Source: CAXBBB01 sp963793245 (GTDB lineage: Bacteria; Bacteroidota; Rhodothermia; Rhodothermales; BA12). From it: DNA of 64,000 nt. Below the pieces are notes generated by a model. It searched no databases. It saw nothing but the letters and a program-made list of their open reading frames with translations, and had not been told where the DNA came from. Below, one piece after another: positions 36,646-45,731 of this stretch (position 1 is its first letter; every line of letters starts with the position of its first letter). A program made the translations under genes and the position numbers. The stretch is taken from assembly GCA_963793245.1 (NCBI GenBank), contig CAWBZG010000005.1, positions 806,001-870,000 on the forward strand. The letters run 5' to 3'.

Positions 36646-36872
36646 GCTGCCGGTCGGAGATACGTCTCGTCTTGCAATGCATCGGCGGCATAGGCGAACA
36701 CGGCGCGTAACTGCTCCGGTGTCAAGTGCGGATAGGATTCGAGCACCTGTTCGACGGTCCAGCCCTGACCGAACAACCCAAGAAGGAAGTCGGCTCGCAT
36801 CCGCGTCCCACGGATCACCAAGTGTCCGCCCGCGACGCCGGGTGCGCTGTGAAGGTGTTCGTTCCAGTCCAT
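36642..36872 (-). CDS. DUF433 antitoxin
   Basis: A start at 36872 (MDWNEHLHSAPGVAGG) matches the MDWK start of the decayed neighbour and gives 76 residues. HLVIRGTRMRADFLLGLFGQGWTVEQVLESYPHLTPEQLRAVFAYA is the DUF433 core. Coupled to the toxin by ATGA. The pair lies between the two copies of the nrdJ terminator repeat and runs in the same direction as nrdJ. Confidence 0.88.
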   Translation of the reverse strand: MDWNEHLHSAPGVAGGHLVIRGTRMRADFLLGLFGQGWTVEQVLESYPHLTPEQLRAVFAYAADALQDETYLRPAA

Positions 36873-36986
36873 GCACACGCAACGGAGAAGACGATTGAAT
36901 GGGTCCGATCTCGTTCATGGCGACAAGATGAGTGAACCAGGCATCCTCGCCAAACGAAACCCAGCCTCATGAGATAGACATGGCCG

Positions 36987-37039
36987 AACATCAAAACGGC
37001 GCACTCAGCCGAAGCCGAGCGCGCCGCTCCTTTTTTGCC
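36987..37039 (-). terminator. nrdJ intrinsic terminator; proximal copy of the direct repeat
   Basis: On the minus strand a 13-bp stem (37014-37026 with 36997-37009, two G-U pairs) is closed by a TTCG tetraloop and followed by TTTTGA, a strong intrinsic terminator about 60 bases after the nrdJ stop. The same 53-base block recurs at 36189-36241 on the far side of a TA pair. Confidence 0.8.
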
Positions 37040-37086
37040 ACATCACCAGCAAAAAGGGGTGTTCAGAGCCTTTTCAGGCGGGCCTG

Positions 37087-40081
37087 TCAGCCGCAACCTG
37101 ACGAGGTGCCGCAGGCGGTGCAGACGTAGCACGCGCCGCTGCGGACGGTGATCGAGCCGCAGTTGGAGCACGGCGGGCTGTCCTCCTGGTTTTGGTAGGT
37201 CGCCGTGGCCTTCTGCTCGCGGGCCATGAACTCCTCGACCGTGCCGCCGACGAGCGGCTCGACGGGCTGCGTGGCTCGATGCGTTCAGGCTGAACAGGTT
37301 GGCCTGCTCCTCGTCTTGGGCGGGGCCGCTGCGCTGTACGATCTGCGCAACGGCCTCAGTAGGGTTTACGGCTGCCTCCTCCTGCTCGGTCTCTTTGCCC
37401 AAGAACTTGCCGCCCAAGTAGCGGAAGATGTAGTCCATCAGGCTCTTGGCGATCGGGATCTGCTTGTTGTTGGTAAAGCCCGACGGCTCAAACCGCATGT
37501 GGCTGAACTTCTGGACCAGGTCTTCGAGCGGCACGCCGTACTGCAAGGCCAGCGAGATGCTCGTCGCGAATGCGTCCATCAGGCCCGAGATCGTCGATCC
37601 CTGCTTGGCCATCGTGATAAAGATCTCGCCCGGCATGCTCGTCTCCGGATAGAGACCGATGTGCAGATAGCCTTCGTGCCCGGCAATCGAGAACTTGTGC
37701 GTGACCGATGGGCGCTCGTCCGGCAGGCGTTTGCGGATCGGCTTGAAGACGACCTTCTCGACGATGCGCTCGGCGATTTCCTTGGCTGTCTCGTCCGACA
37801 GCGTCGGCAATTCGCGAGCCATACCGTCGCCGCGTCGTCTCGACGTCCTTGTTCTTCGTGTTTCCCCCTTCCTTGGTCGAAAGCGGCTGGCTGCGCTTGC
37901 TGTTCTCGCGGTAGATGGCGACGGCTTTGAGGCCCTGCTTCCAGCCCTCGGTGTACGCTTCGGCGATGTCGCCCGGCGTGGCCGATTCGGGGAGGTTGAC
38001 CGTCTTGCTGATCGCGCCCGAGATGAACGGCTGGCAGGCGGCCATCATGCTGATGTGGCCCATGTAGCCGATGGCGCGCGTGCCGTTGTACGGCTTGAAC
38101 GCGCAGTCGAAGACCGCCAAGTGCTCGTCTTTGAGGCCCGGAGCGCCTTCGATGGTGTCGTTCTCGTCGATGAAGGTGCGGATCGCCTCGGCGTCAGCTT
38201 TGGTGTAGCCCAGCGCTGCGAGCGCTTCGGGGACCGTCTGGTTGACGATTTTGAGCATGCCTTCGCCTTTTCCGGCGAGCAGCTTGTACTTGACGAGCGC
38301 GATGTCCGGCTCGATGCCGGTCGTGTCGCAGTCCATCATGAAGGCGATGGTGCCGGTCGGCGCCAGGACGGTTGCCTGAGCGTTGCGGTAGCCGTGCTTC
38401 TCGCCTAGATCGACCATGCGATCCGCCGATTCCTGAGCGGCTGTGCGCAGGTAGTCGGGGCATGTCGCGCCGATGTCAGCAACGGCGTCGCGGTGCATGC
38501 GCATCACTTCGAGCATCGGCTCCTCGTTGCCCTTGTATCCGGGGAACGGGCCGATCTTCTTGTTCGCGGCGATCTCGGCGCTACGGGCATACGCCTCGCT
38601 GTGCTCGATCGCCATCAGCGCGGCGGCGACGCTGCGGCCCTCGTCGCTGTCGTACGGCAGTCCCATCGACATCAGGAGCGCGCCCAGGTTGGCGAAGCCC
38701 AGTCCGAGCGGACGGTACTTGTGGCTGTTCTCGGCGACTTTGGCCGACGGATAACCCGCCGAGTCAACCAGAATCTCCATCGCCGTGATGTAGATGCGAG
38801 CCGCGGCGCGGTAGCGCTCCACGTCGACCGTGCCGTCGGCGTTCTGGAATTTGCGCAGGTTGAGGCTGGCGAGGTTACACGCCGAGTCGTCCAAGAACAT
38901 GTACTCCGAGCACGGATTCGACGAGTTGATTTCGCCGCTGTTCTTGCACGTGTGCCATTTCTGGATCGTGTCTTCGTACTGCACGCCCGGATCACCGCAC
39001 AGGTGCGTGCCCTCGGCGATGCCGTCCAGGATCATCTGCCCGTCGACTTCCAAGACCGTCGACCCGTCCGTCACGCTGCGCAGCGCGTAGGGCGTGCCGT
39101 TTTCGACTGCCTCGAAGAGCGCGTCTTCCAGCCGGACGCTCTGGTTCACGTTCTGGAACGCGACCGATCCGTAGGCCGGACCGTTGAAGCTGCCGTCGTA
39201 GCCCTGCTCGATCAGCGCCCACGCCTTCTTCTCCTCCTCCTGCTTGGCCTCGACGAACTCCATGATGTCCGGGTGCCACGACTTGAGCGTCTGCATGATC
39301 GCCGCGCGCCGCGTCTTGCCGCCGCTCTTGATCGTGCCGCCCGTCGCGTCCTGCACGCGCATGAAGCTGACCGGACCGGCTGGAATGCCGCCGCCGACTG
39401 AGCTTCTCGTGCGAGCTACGCAGTTTGGACCAGTCCGCACCGACGCCCGAGCCGTACTTGAACAGGCGGGCGCTCTCGCCCATCAACTGCCAGATGTCGT
39501 CGATCGAGTCCTTGACCGAGATGATGAAGCAGGCCGATGCCTGAGGCCGCTCGTACGGATCGACGTCGACGACCTTGCCTTCCTTATCGCTCCAGCCGCT
39601 GATCGTTTTGCCGCCCGTGTCGCGTACGCCGTAGAGGTGGTGCAGGCCGACGTTGAACCAGACCGGGCTGTTGAACGCGCCGTACTGGTTGGTGCAGAGC
39701 CACGTCAGTTCGTCGTAGAACGTCTCGGACTCTGCTTTGCTGGCGAAGTAGCCCTTCTCCTGCCCCCAATCCGTGATCGTTCGCGTGACGCGGTGCACGA
39801 GTTGGCGCAGGCTGTGCTCGCGTCCATCCTCTGCCGGGTCGACACCGTTCTTGTCGACGTCGCCGTAGAAGTACTTCGACGAGACGACGTTTGTGGCGAG
39901 CAGGCTCCAGTCGCTGGGAAACTCGACGCCCTTCTGCTCGAAGACCGCTTCGCCCTTTTGGGTTGCGGATGGCGGCATCACGCGTCTCCCACGTGACCGA
40001 ATCAAAAGGGTCCTGACCGTCGGTCGAGAAGACGCGGTCAATGGTGAGGCCTTTGGCGAGGCGGGCGGCGGACTGAGCCAT
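37087..40081 (-). pseudogene. nrdJ: Class II (cobalamin-dependent) ribonucleotide reductase, four apparent +1 shifts
   Basis: The product reads in order from MAQSAARLAKGLTIDRVF (start 40081): TDWGQEKGYFASKAESETFYDELTWLCTNQYGAFNSPVWFNVG, GVGADWSKLRSSHEKLS, the active-site NPCSEYMFLDDSACNLASLNL, LAPTGTIAFMMDCDTTGIEPDIALVKYK, HKFSIAGHEGYLHIGLYPE, and a C-terminal zinc-finger-like CSNCGS...CYVCTACG ending at 37087. Shifts are near 39960, 39397, 37825 and 37265. The span is 2995 bases, equal to 3x997 plus 4, which exactly fits four single insertions and a 996-residue protein. It makes dNTPs with adenosylcobalamin, so it is likely essential and intact in the cell. Confidence 0.9.
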
Positions 40082-40505
40082 GCAAGTGGGGATGAGGTGA
40101 TGTGCAGCAACTCCCAAACGCGCAGAACCACTCTATATCCGTGAGCGACATGTGTCTCCGGGAGTCCGGGCGTTCGGGTATCCAAGAAAGTCAGCAGACA
40201 GGCGAAGCGCAAATCGGCTTTTCAACATGTGGGAGAGTCGATCAGATGAGCCGCTTTGCAAAACGGCTATATAAAACAGGCTCATTCCAGCTCTATTGGA
40301 GCACTTTGGATACAGTCAAATATCCGTTTTTCAGACATTCGCTTGATTTGTCGCACATATAGACCCGCTTGATTGGGGCTGCAACAACGAGGTTATCCAC
40401 AGGTGTGCAGAGATAGCGGACATCGAAAAAGCCGATGGTTAGGGGGCAAGCCAGGCGAGCAGATTCCTATTCTAACGCAGTCCTCCTCCGTCTGCCTCAC
40501 TCCTC
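40082..40505. other. AT-richer intergenic region upstream of nrdJ
   Basis: No gene is seen in these 424 bases. It is the likely promoter region for nrdJ (minus) and the lipoprotein gene (plus). It is clearly AT-richer than its surroundings around 40255-40370. I saw no cobalamin-riboswitch core and no clear NrdR box pair. It contains one perfect DnaA box (see separate entry). Confidence 0.6.
40393..40401 (+). promoter_or_regulatory. Perfect DnaA box upstream of nrdJ
   Basis: TTATCCACA matches the DnaA consensus exactly. It lies 312 bases upstream of nrdJ and 105 bases before the lipoprotein gene. DnaA regulates nrd genes in E. coli, so a link between replication initiation and dNTP supply is possible. 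A nine-base match can also arise by chance. Confidence 0.4.
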
Positions 40506-41195
40506 GTGCGCTCACTCATTCTGTGTCTCGCGCTGCTTGGCGCTTCGGGCTGCGTCAGTCATGCGCCGATGAGTGTGCTGTCGTCCGGGCCACTTGCTGG
40601 ATCAGCACAATCGAAACCCAAAGCCGGAATCGTAGCGTCTGGACAAGCGCTCTCTGGCATCGAACCGCTCATCGTGATGCGGTCGCCCTGCTCGCGTACA
40701 CCCGACGACGCCCCTCCCGGCGCATGCGACGAACAGGCGTATAGAGGCGTCTATCAAAGTGCCTTCGGGATCGGCGGATACGCAGTATCGAGCGAGAGGT
40801 CCAACACCGCACTATCGGTGACGCTCGGGCTGGGCGTCGCAGGCATCGACGTGACGTGGTGGCCGGTCGAGCGCGTCGCCGTTACCGCAGCACTCTCGGC
40901 GCCGAGCATGTGGGCAGGTTACCTGACGTACGTGCCCATCGCCAACCAGACCGCGGCGCTCGTCGCCGGTGCCTACGTGCGTCGGCGGACAGACACGTTC
41001 GGGTTCGACTACCCATCCGAATCGTACACGCCGCAGTGGGAATCACGCGCCTCTCACGACGCTGGCATTCGCTTGGTCTTGCGCCTGCGCGACCCATCCG
41101 GCGGCCCCATTGGGCTGGTGCTCGACGGGCGAGCGGGCTACGACTGGGCACTCGGCGGATTCGTCCTCGGAGTGAGCGCCGCTTTGGGCGGTTGA
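40506..41195 (+). CDS. Lipoprotein of unknown function (paralogue 1)
   Basis: 229 residues starting at GTG 40506 with a lipoprotein signal (LILCLALLGASGC). The rest is Gly/Ala-rich with alternating hydrophobic strands (ALSVTLGLGVAGIDVTWWPVERVAVTAAL, GLVLDGRAGYDWALGGFVLGVSAALGG), suggesting a small beta-barrel-like or beta-sandwich outer-membrane protein. It shares the CxSHxPMS start and the Gly-rich C-terminus with the next gene. Confidence 0.65.
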   Translation: MRSLILCLALLGASGCVSHAPMSVLSSGPLAGSAQSKPKAGIVASGQALSGIEPLIVMRSPCSRTPDDAPPGACDEQAYRGVYQSAFGIGGYAVSSERSNTALSVTLGLGVAGIDVTWWPVERVAVTAALSAPSMWAGYLTYVPIANQTAALVAGAYVRRRTDTFGFDYPSESYTPQWESRASHDAGIRLVLRLRDPSGGPIGLVLDGRAGYDWALGGFVLGVSAALGG

Positions 41196-41244
41196 CTCCC
41201 ACCACTCCCTCAACCGCCAGTATCAGCTGGCTTTCGCTCTCTAG

Positions 41245-41949
41245 ATGTTTCGATTGTACCTCTCTGCCTGCGCACTTCTCGCCAGCCTTCTGTTCACTGG
41301 ATGCGCCAGCCACGTGCCGATGAGTTCTGCGGCGCTGCTTGCGACCTGTCGAGACGCAAAAGGGGATTCGGGGTCACCGTGTTCGGTGCGTCGCTGGCCG
41401 ACCGCCCCAGTCCGACTGTTGACGGTGAGCGAGTGTGAAGTCCAGAACTTCCCGGCCCCGAACTGCTCCGCCCCTACTCCTCCGTGCGCGCAAATCGGAA
41501 ATACAATCCGAACGGCATTGGTGGCGGTCTGTACCTGACGGCCCAGTCTGAACGGTTCGCGGTTTCGGCCACGGTCGGTGTGCCGGTCGCTGGGCGTCGA
41601 TGCGTCTGTACGCGTTGCAGATCCGCCGTCGTGACAGCGGCCTATTCCGGTGGGCAGCGATGGAGCGCAGGTGCGTCGTTCGGCGAGTCCATCGCCGACG
41701 ATCTATTCGCCTTGGCGACACTCGAATATCGCCGTCGCGGCCTGACGTACGACGACCCACTGGGCGGCGATCCACCTACTCGTTCGTCACCTTCACCCGG
41801 TACAGCGACGAGGTCAGCGCACGACTCTCGCTCTCCTGCGAGGCGAGGGCGTCGCACGGCGAACCGGCGTACTGCTCCACGTCTCGGCAGGCTACGATGT
41901 GACGCACACGGCACCCACGCTGGGCTTCGGCATTGCGTTCGGCGGCTGA
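41245..41949 (+). pseudogene. Lipoprotein paralogue 2, several frameshifts
   Basis: The start at 41245 encodes ACALLASLLFTGCASHVPMSS, a lipobox and the same SHxPMS motif as the gene upstream. The sense then moves through YNPNGIGGGLYLTAQSERFAVSATVGVPVAG, SFVTFTRYSDEVSARLSL and GYDVTHTAPTLGFGIAFGG, ending at 41949. The shifts here are each -1 (or +2), unlike the +1 shifts in most other broken genes, and the span is 0 mod 3. This may be a truly decaying copy. Confidence 0.55.
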
Positions 41950-41950
41950 T

Positions 41951-42412
41951 CTAGAGCCAGCGCCGCACGCGCCGAGCGTACGCGCCGAACTCCGCCCCGA
42001 ACACCTCTCGCAGCGCATGCTCTTCGGGCACGATTTGGAAGCGCGTCAGGTAGGCAACGAACACGACCACGCCGATCAGTGCAAGCGGATGTGCCAGCCA
42101 CACCGCCCAGCCAGCCAGCGCCAGCGCCATTCCCAGATACATCGGATTGCGCGTGGCGCGGTAGACGCCCGACATGACGAGCGACGACGCTTTGGAGGGC
42201 CGCGTCGGATCGACCGTTGTCCGAGAGCGCCGAAATGCCAGCACGCCCGACACTGCGATACCGAAGCCGACTACCACAAGCACGGCGGCCAGCGATCTGC
42301 GAAACGGAATCACGATTGTCAGCGACGGCAGCGCTCGGGCCAGTCCCCAAGACAGCCCGGCGCACAGCAAGGCCACGAGGACAGGCGGTAGTTTGAGTTC
42401 GAGCGCCTTCAC
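41951..42412 (-). CDS. ICMT/PEMT-family integral membrane methyltransferase
   Basis: The GTG at 42412 overlaps the stop of the VCBS gene (GTGA) and gives about 153 residues; an ATG at 42433 is the alternative. It has four hydrophobic helices, then GVYRATRNPMYLGMALALAG and VPEEHALREVFGAEFGAYARRVRRWL, the SAM-binding signature of isoprenylcysteine carboxyl methyltransferase-like proteins. In bacteria the substrates are small membrane-soluble molecules or phospholipids. It is the last gene of a coupled three-gene operon. Confidence 0.85.
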   Translation of the reverse strand: MKALELKLPPVLVALLCAGLSWGLARALPSLTIVIPFRRSLAAVLVVVGFGIAVSGVLAFRRSRTTVDPTRPSKASSLVMSGVYRATRNPMYLGMALALAGWAVWLAHPLALIGVVVFVAYLTRFQIVPEEHALREVFGAEFGAYARRVRRWL

Positions 42413-44211
42413 TGCCCGCCGTGGAAAAACCACAATCCGCCCGCCTGATGACCGAGCGTGAGGTCCGCGATGCCGTCGCCGTCTACGTCGAAGAGTGTGG
42501 GCGCGAGGTCGGCGGGCATGGGCTTGTCCGGGAGGTTGAGATCGTGAGGGGCGAAGTCGGCGCTTCCGAGCGCGGCTTGCCGATAGCCGACGAGCGTTCC
42601 GCCGCGCGTGCCGATGACGAGGACCAACAAGCCGTCTCTGTCGCGGTGGAGTGTGGGGCGAGCGCCGCTGCCGTTGCGATCGACGAGCGCTTCGGATTGG
42701 GCGACGAAGGGACCGGGCGCGGTCCGCGATCCGTCGTTGCGCAGCAGGTTGAGGTCGCCCGACGACTCGCCGACGATCAGGTCGATGTCGCCGTCTCCGT
42801 CTACGTCCATCGCGGTCGGAGCGGCGAAGTTGCCGCGTGGGACTTCGGCGAGGGGCGATCCGTCGGTCGTCATCGGCGCGAACTCCATCGCGCCGGTCTG
42901 TCGGAACGCGAACACGTCGCCCGAGAACGAGCCGACGAGCAGGTCGGATAGTCCGTCGCCGTCCAGGTCGGCGATCGTAGGAACGAAGCTGTATCCGCCT
43001 AAGTCGGGCAGGTCAAGGCGCGCAGCGCGCAGACTAGGTACAGCGGGCGTGCCGACGTTCTCCCAGACGAACAACTCGCCATCCGTCGTACCGACGACCA
43101 GATCCGCATCGCCGTCGCCGTCCAAATCGCCCCAGGCCGGAGCCGAGCCGGAGCCTGCGTCGAGTCCGGGAACGAGTGTGTCCGTGACGCGCGTGAACGT
43201 GCCGTCTTCGCGCTGGGTGAGCAGGTGGAGGTTGCGCAGCGGCGCCGTTCCAAAGGCGCCGCCGACGACGCCGACGGTGAGGTCGTCGCGCCCATCGCTG
43301 TTCACATCTGAGACCGCAGCCGCGTTGTATCCCGCCGTCCGCAGCGCCGATGTCGGAAACGCCGTCGTTGCGATGGGAAACGCAGGGTGCGGGCACGTGC
43401 CGTCGTTTTCGAGCAGGTAGAGGCTGGGAGAGAAGAAGTCGCCCCAAACCAGGTCGTTGTCGCCGTCGCCGTCCACGTCTGCCACGTCGAGTGCGCTCGC
43501 GCCGTGCTTGGGCCGCCCACTTTCGCCCGGAGCCGACGGGCCGTAGTCGTCGAATTCGAACGGCGAGGGCGCCGACTTTTGATCGCCGATGACCAGCACG
43601 CCAGGCCATTCCTCTTCGAGCAGTTGGAAACGCGGCACGCCGTCGGCACCCGGCCCCAATCCCTCGAAAACCGTCAGCGTGCCGTCGACCTGCGCTTGCA
43701 GCAGATCCAGAATCCCATCGCACGTCACGTCGGCCAGCGCGGGGACGTTTTGTCGATCTGCCGAAATGGGATCACCCGACCGCGCGTCGACCAGCGGGCC
43801 GATCGGGTCAGCAAATCCCTGATCGGCTCGCTGGTAATAGCGAATGCCCGAGAGCGGTTCTTCGGCGAGCACGTCACCGTCGCCGTCGCCATCGAGATCA
43901 GCGACACGCGCCCACTGCCCGACGCGCAGATCGTGCCAGTGATCGGTCCGCCACGCCAGATCCGTCGGAGCCGGGCCGACGCGCTCCCACAGCGTCAGCG
44001 CGTCGGCGTAGGTCTGCACGAGCAGGTCGAGGTCGCCGTCTTCGTCCACGTCCCACCACTGCGGACGCGGCGCCGCCACACCTCCTGCAAACGGATCGCG
44101 CACGATCGTCCCGCTCGGGTCGACGACCGAAAACGGAGCCGAATCACGTGTCCACGTCTGCGCGCTCGCCGGAGCGACAGCGAGCGCGAGAACCAAAAAC
44201 GCCCGCGTCAC
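42409..44211 (-). CDS. Secreted FG-GAP/VCBS-repeat protein
   Basis: 600 residues with a signal peptide (AFLVLALAVAPASAQ). At least eight Ca2+-binding FG-GAP/VCBS-type motifs (VDEDGDLDLLV, LDGDGDGDVLA, VDGDGDNDLVW, LDGDGDADLVVG, LDGDGLSDLLVG, VDGDGDIDLIVG, VDGDGIADLTLG) fit a beta-propeller like an integrin alpha head. There is no T9SS sorting domain, so it is probably periplasmic or secreted another way. It is coupled by ATGA to the DUF2911 gene and by GTGA to the methyltransferase. Confidence 0.88.
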   Translation of the reverse strand: MTRAFLVLALAVAPASAQTWTRDSAPFSVVDPSGTIVRDPFAGGVAAPRPQWWDVDEDGDLDLLVQTYADALTLWERVGPAPTDLAWRTDHWHDLRVGQWARVADLDGDGDGDVLAEEPLSGIRYYQRADQGFADPIGPLVDARSGDPISADRQNVPALADVTCDGILDLLQAQVDGTLTVFEGLGPGADGVPRFQLLEEEWPGVLVIGDQKSAPSPFEFDDYGPSAPGESGRPKHGASALDVADVDGDGDNDLVWGDFFSPSLYLLENDGTCPHPAFPIATTAFPTSALRTAGYNAAAVSDVNSDGRDDLTVGVVGGAFGTAPLRNLHLLTQREDGTFTRVTDTLVPGLDAGSGSAPAWGDLDGDGDADLVVGTTDGELFVWENVGTPAVPSLRAARLDLPDLGGYSFVPTIADLDGDGLSDLLVGSFSGDVFAFRQTGAMEFAPMTTDGSPLAEVPRGNFAAPTAMDVDGDGDIDLIVGESSGDLNLLRNDGSRTAPGPFVAQSEALVDRNGSGARPTLHRDRDGLLVLVIGTRGGTLVGYRQAALGSADFAPHDLNLPDKPMPADLAPTLFDVDGDGIADLTLGHQAGGLWFFHGGQ

Positions 44212-44789
44212 AGCGGACGGACCGGCACGCGCACGTCGACGCCCGCCCAGCGGATGCGCAGATCAACGCCGCCCTCGACGGCCACGAAGTCGTAGACAAG
44301 CGACTGCTCGTAGCTGTCGGCCTCGTAGGTCGTCATCGGAGCCACGACTACATCGAGCGCAGCATCGTACTCGTCGGCGAGGTGCTGACCGGGATGCGTG
44401 TTGAGGTGGATCGTCCACGGCTCGGCCTCGCGCGGCGTCGTGAAGACGGCATAGACGCCTGGTGCCAGCGTCTGCCCGCCTACCATGACGAAGTCCGTCA
44501 CGACGAGTTCGGTCGCCATGTGCGCTCCGGTCGACCAGATCTGATCGTAGCCGACCAATCCGCCGAAAACCGTCCGGCCTCGCGCATACGGCTTCCCGTG
44601 CACGACATGGAGGTAGGTGCCGTCCTCGAGCGTCGCCCCGGCCCGTCCGACCGCGCTCCCTGGCGGCGGGTCCGACTCGTCGACGCGCAGTCCGGTGACG
44701 ACGAAGGTCTCGGCATCGGCTTCGACGGGGGCTTGCGCCCACGCGAGGCAGGGCATGAGTAGAGCAAGAATCAGTAGGAGCGTGCGCAT
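44208..44789 (-). CDS. Exported DUF2911 protein
   Basis: The ATG at 44789 gives 193 residues with a signal peptide (LLLILALLMPCLAWAQ). VHGKPYARGRTVFGGLVGYDQIWSTGAHMATELVVT and GGQTLAPGVYAVFTTPREAEPWTIHLNT are the DUF2911 core, a beta-rich exported domain common in Bacteroidota and of unknown role. It heads the coupled operon with the VCBS protein and the membrane methyltransferase. Confidence 0.88.
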   Translation of the reverse strand: MRTLLLILALLMPCLAWAQAPVEADAETFVVTGLRVDESDPPPGSAVGRAGATLEDGTYLHVVHGKPYARGRTVFGGLVGYDQIWSTGAHMATELVVTDFVMVGGQTLAPGVYAVFTTPREAEPWTIHLNTHPGQHLADEYDAALDVVVAPMTTYEADSYEQSLVYDFVAVEGGVDLRIRWAGVDVRVPVRPL

Positions 44790-44926
44790 GGTTGGGAGAC
44801 GAGTGATACACCGATAACGCCGCATGTCGCCGCGTCGTGCCCGCGCTCACCGCGACTGCGAAAACCTATCGCGTTCGAGTGTGGCACCTTGCGCCAGCGG
44901 ACGCGTTTGGTCATCTTACTGATTCC

Positions 44927-44997
44927 GGTGCCTTGGCCGAGTGGTTAGGCAAGGGTCTGCAAAACCCTGTACAGCGGTTCGAATCCGCTAGGCACCT
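44927..44997 (+). tRNA. tRNA-Cys(GCA)
   Basis: A 71-base cloverleaf: acceptor GGTGCCT/AGGCACC, D arm GGCC...GGC, anticodon stem AGGGT/ACCCT with loop CTGCAAA (anticodon GCA), T arm AGCGG/CCGCT with loop TTCGAAT, discriminator T. The CCA end is not encoded in full. It lies alone between the DUF2911 gene and ruvA. Confidence 0.96.
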
Positions 44998-45003
44998 CCC
45001 GAT

Positions 45004-45032
45004 CCGCCCACTCAGTTGTGCTGAGTGGGCGG
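45004..45032 (+). terminator. Terminator after tRNA-Cys
   Basis: CCGCCCACTCAG and CTGAGTGGGCGG form a perfect 12-bp stem with a 5-base loop, followed by TTTGCGTTT. It starts 7 bases after the tRNA. Confidence 0.9.
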
Positions 45033-45100
45033 TTTGCGTTTCGGGTGACACAGCGGCGTCAGCGCACGCGGGTATCTTGCGGCTGCCCAACGCCGAATCC

Positions 45101-45697
45101 ATGATTACCTACGTCTCAGGAACGCTCGTCGAGAAGAAGCCCACACACGCCGTCGTCGATGTCGGCGGGCTAGGGTACCTGGTTCAGATTCCTGTTTCCA
45201 CGTACGAGGCGCTCGGCGACGTCGGCGCAGCGACGAAGCTGCATACGGTCTTCGTCGTGCGCGAGGATGCTCAGCAACTCTACGGCTTTTCGAGCCTGGC
45301 CGAGCGGACGATCTTCGAGGCAATGACATCGGTGTCGGGCATCGGGCCGAAGATGGGATTGGCGGCGCTCTCGGCCTCACGGCCCGCCGACCTGCAAGAC
45401 CGCATCCTGTCGGGCGACGCGGCCCAACTCACCTCCATCCGGGGCGTCGGGCGCAAGACAGCCGAGCGGTTGGTCGTCGAACTCAAGGACAAGATGACGA
45501 CGATGGACCTGGGCGGAAGCGGCGCGCTCGGAAGCGGAGACGATGCCAAAGCCGCCGCACGTGCCGACGCACTGGCTGCCCTCGAAACGCTGGGCGTCCC
45601 CCGTGCGACGGCCGAGCGCAATCTGCGCAAAGCCATCCGCGCCAACCCCGGCGCCCAATCCGCTGACGAATTGATTCGACTAGCACTCCGCGAATGA
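45101..45697 (+). CDS. ruvA: Holliday junction branch migration protein RuvA
   Basis: The ATG at 45101 gives 198 residues; an earlier in-frame start would read through the tRNA. The OB-fold N-terminus MITYVSGTLVEKKPTHAVVDVGGLGYLVQIPVSTYEAL, two helix-hairpin-helix motifs (SVSGIGPKMGLAALS, SIRGVGRKTAERLVVELKDK) and the flexible linker plus C-terminal domain III (ALAALETLGVPRATAERNLRKA) that contacts RuvB are all present. RuvA binds four-way junctions. ruvB and ruvC are not in the window. Confidence 0.96.
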   Translation: MITYVSGTLVEKKPTHAVVDVGGLGYLVQIPVSTYEALGDVGAATKLHTVFVVREDAQQLYGFSSLAERTIFEAMTSVSGIGPKMGLAALSASRPADLQDRILSGDAAQLTSIRGVGRKTAERLVVELKDKMTTMDLGGSGALGSGDDAKAAARADALAALETLGVPRATAERNLRKAIRANPGAQSADELIRLALRE

Positions 45698-45731
45698 GAA
45701 TCGGCCTGGACTTCTCGGCGTACCCTCGCCC

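Noticed and set aside
36196..37026. The two hairpins near nrdJ as unrelated terminators
   Set aside because: Similarity extends past the stems through loops and flanks over 53 bases, which independent terminators would not share.
40082..40505. Cobalamin riboswitch controlling nrdJ
   Set aside because: I found no B12-box-like core on the minus strand.
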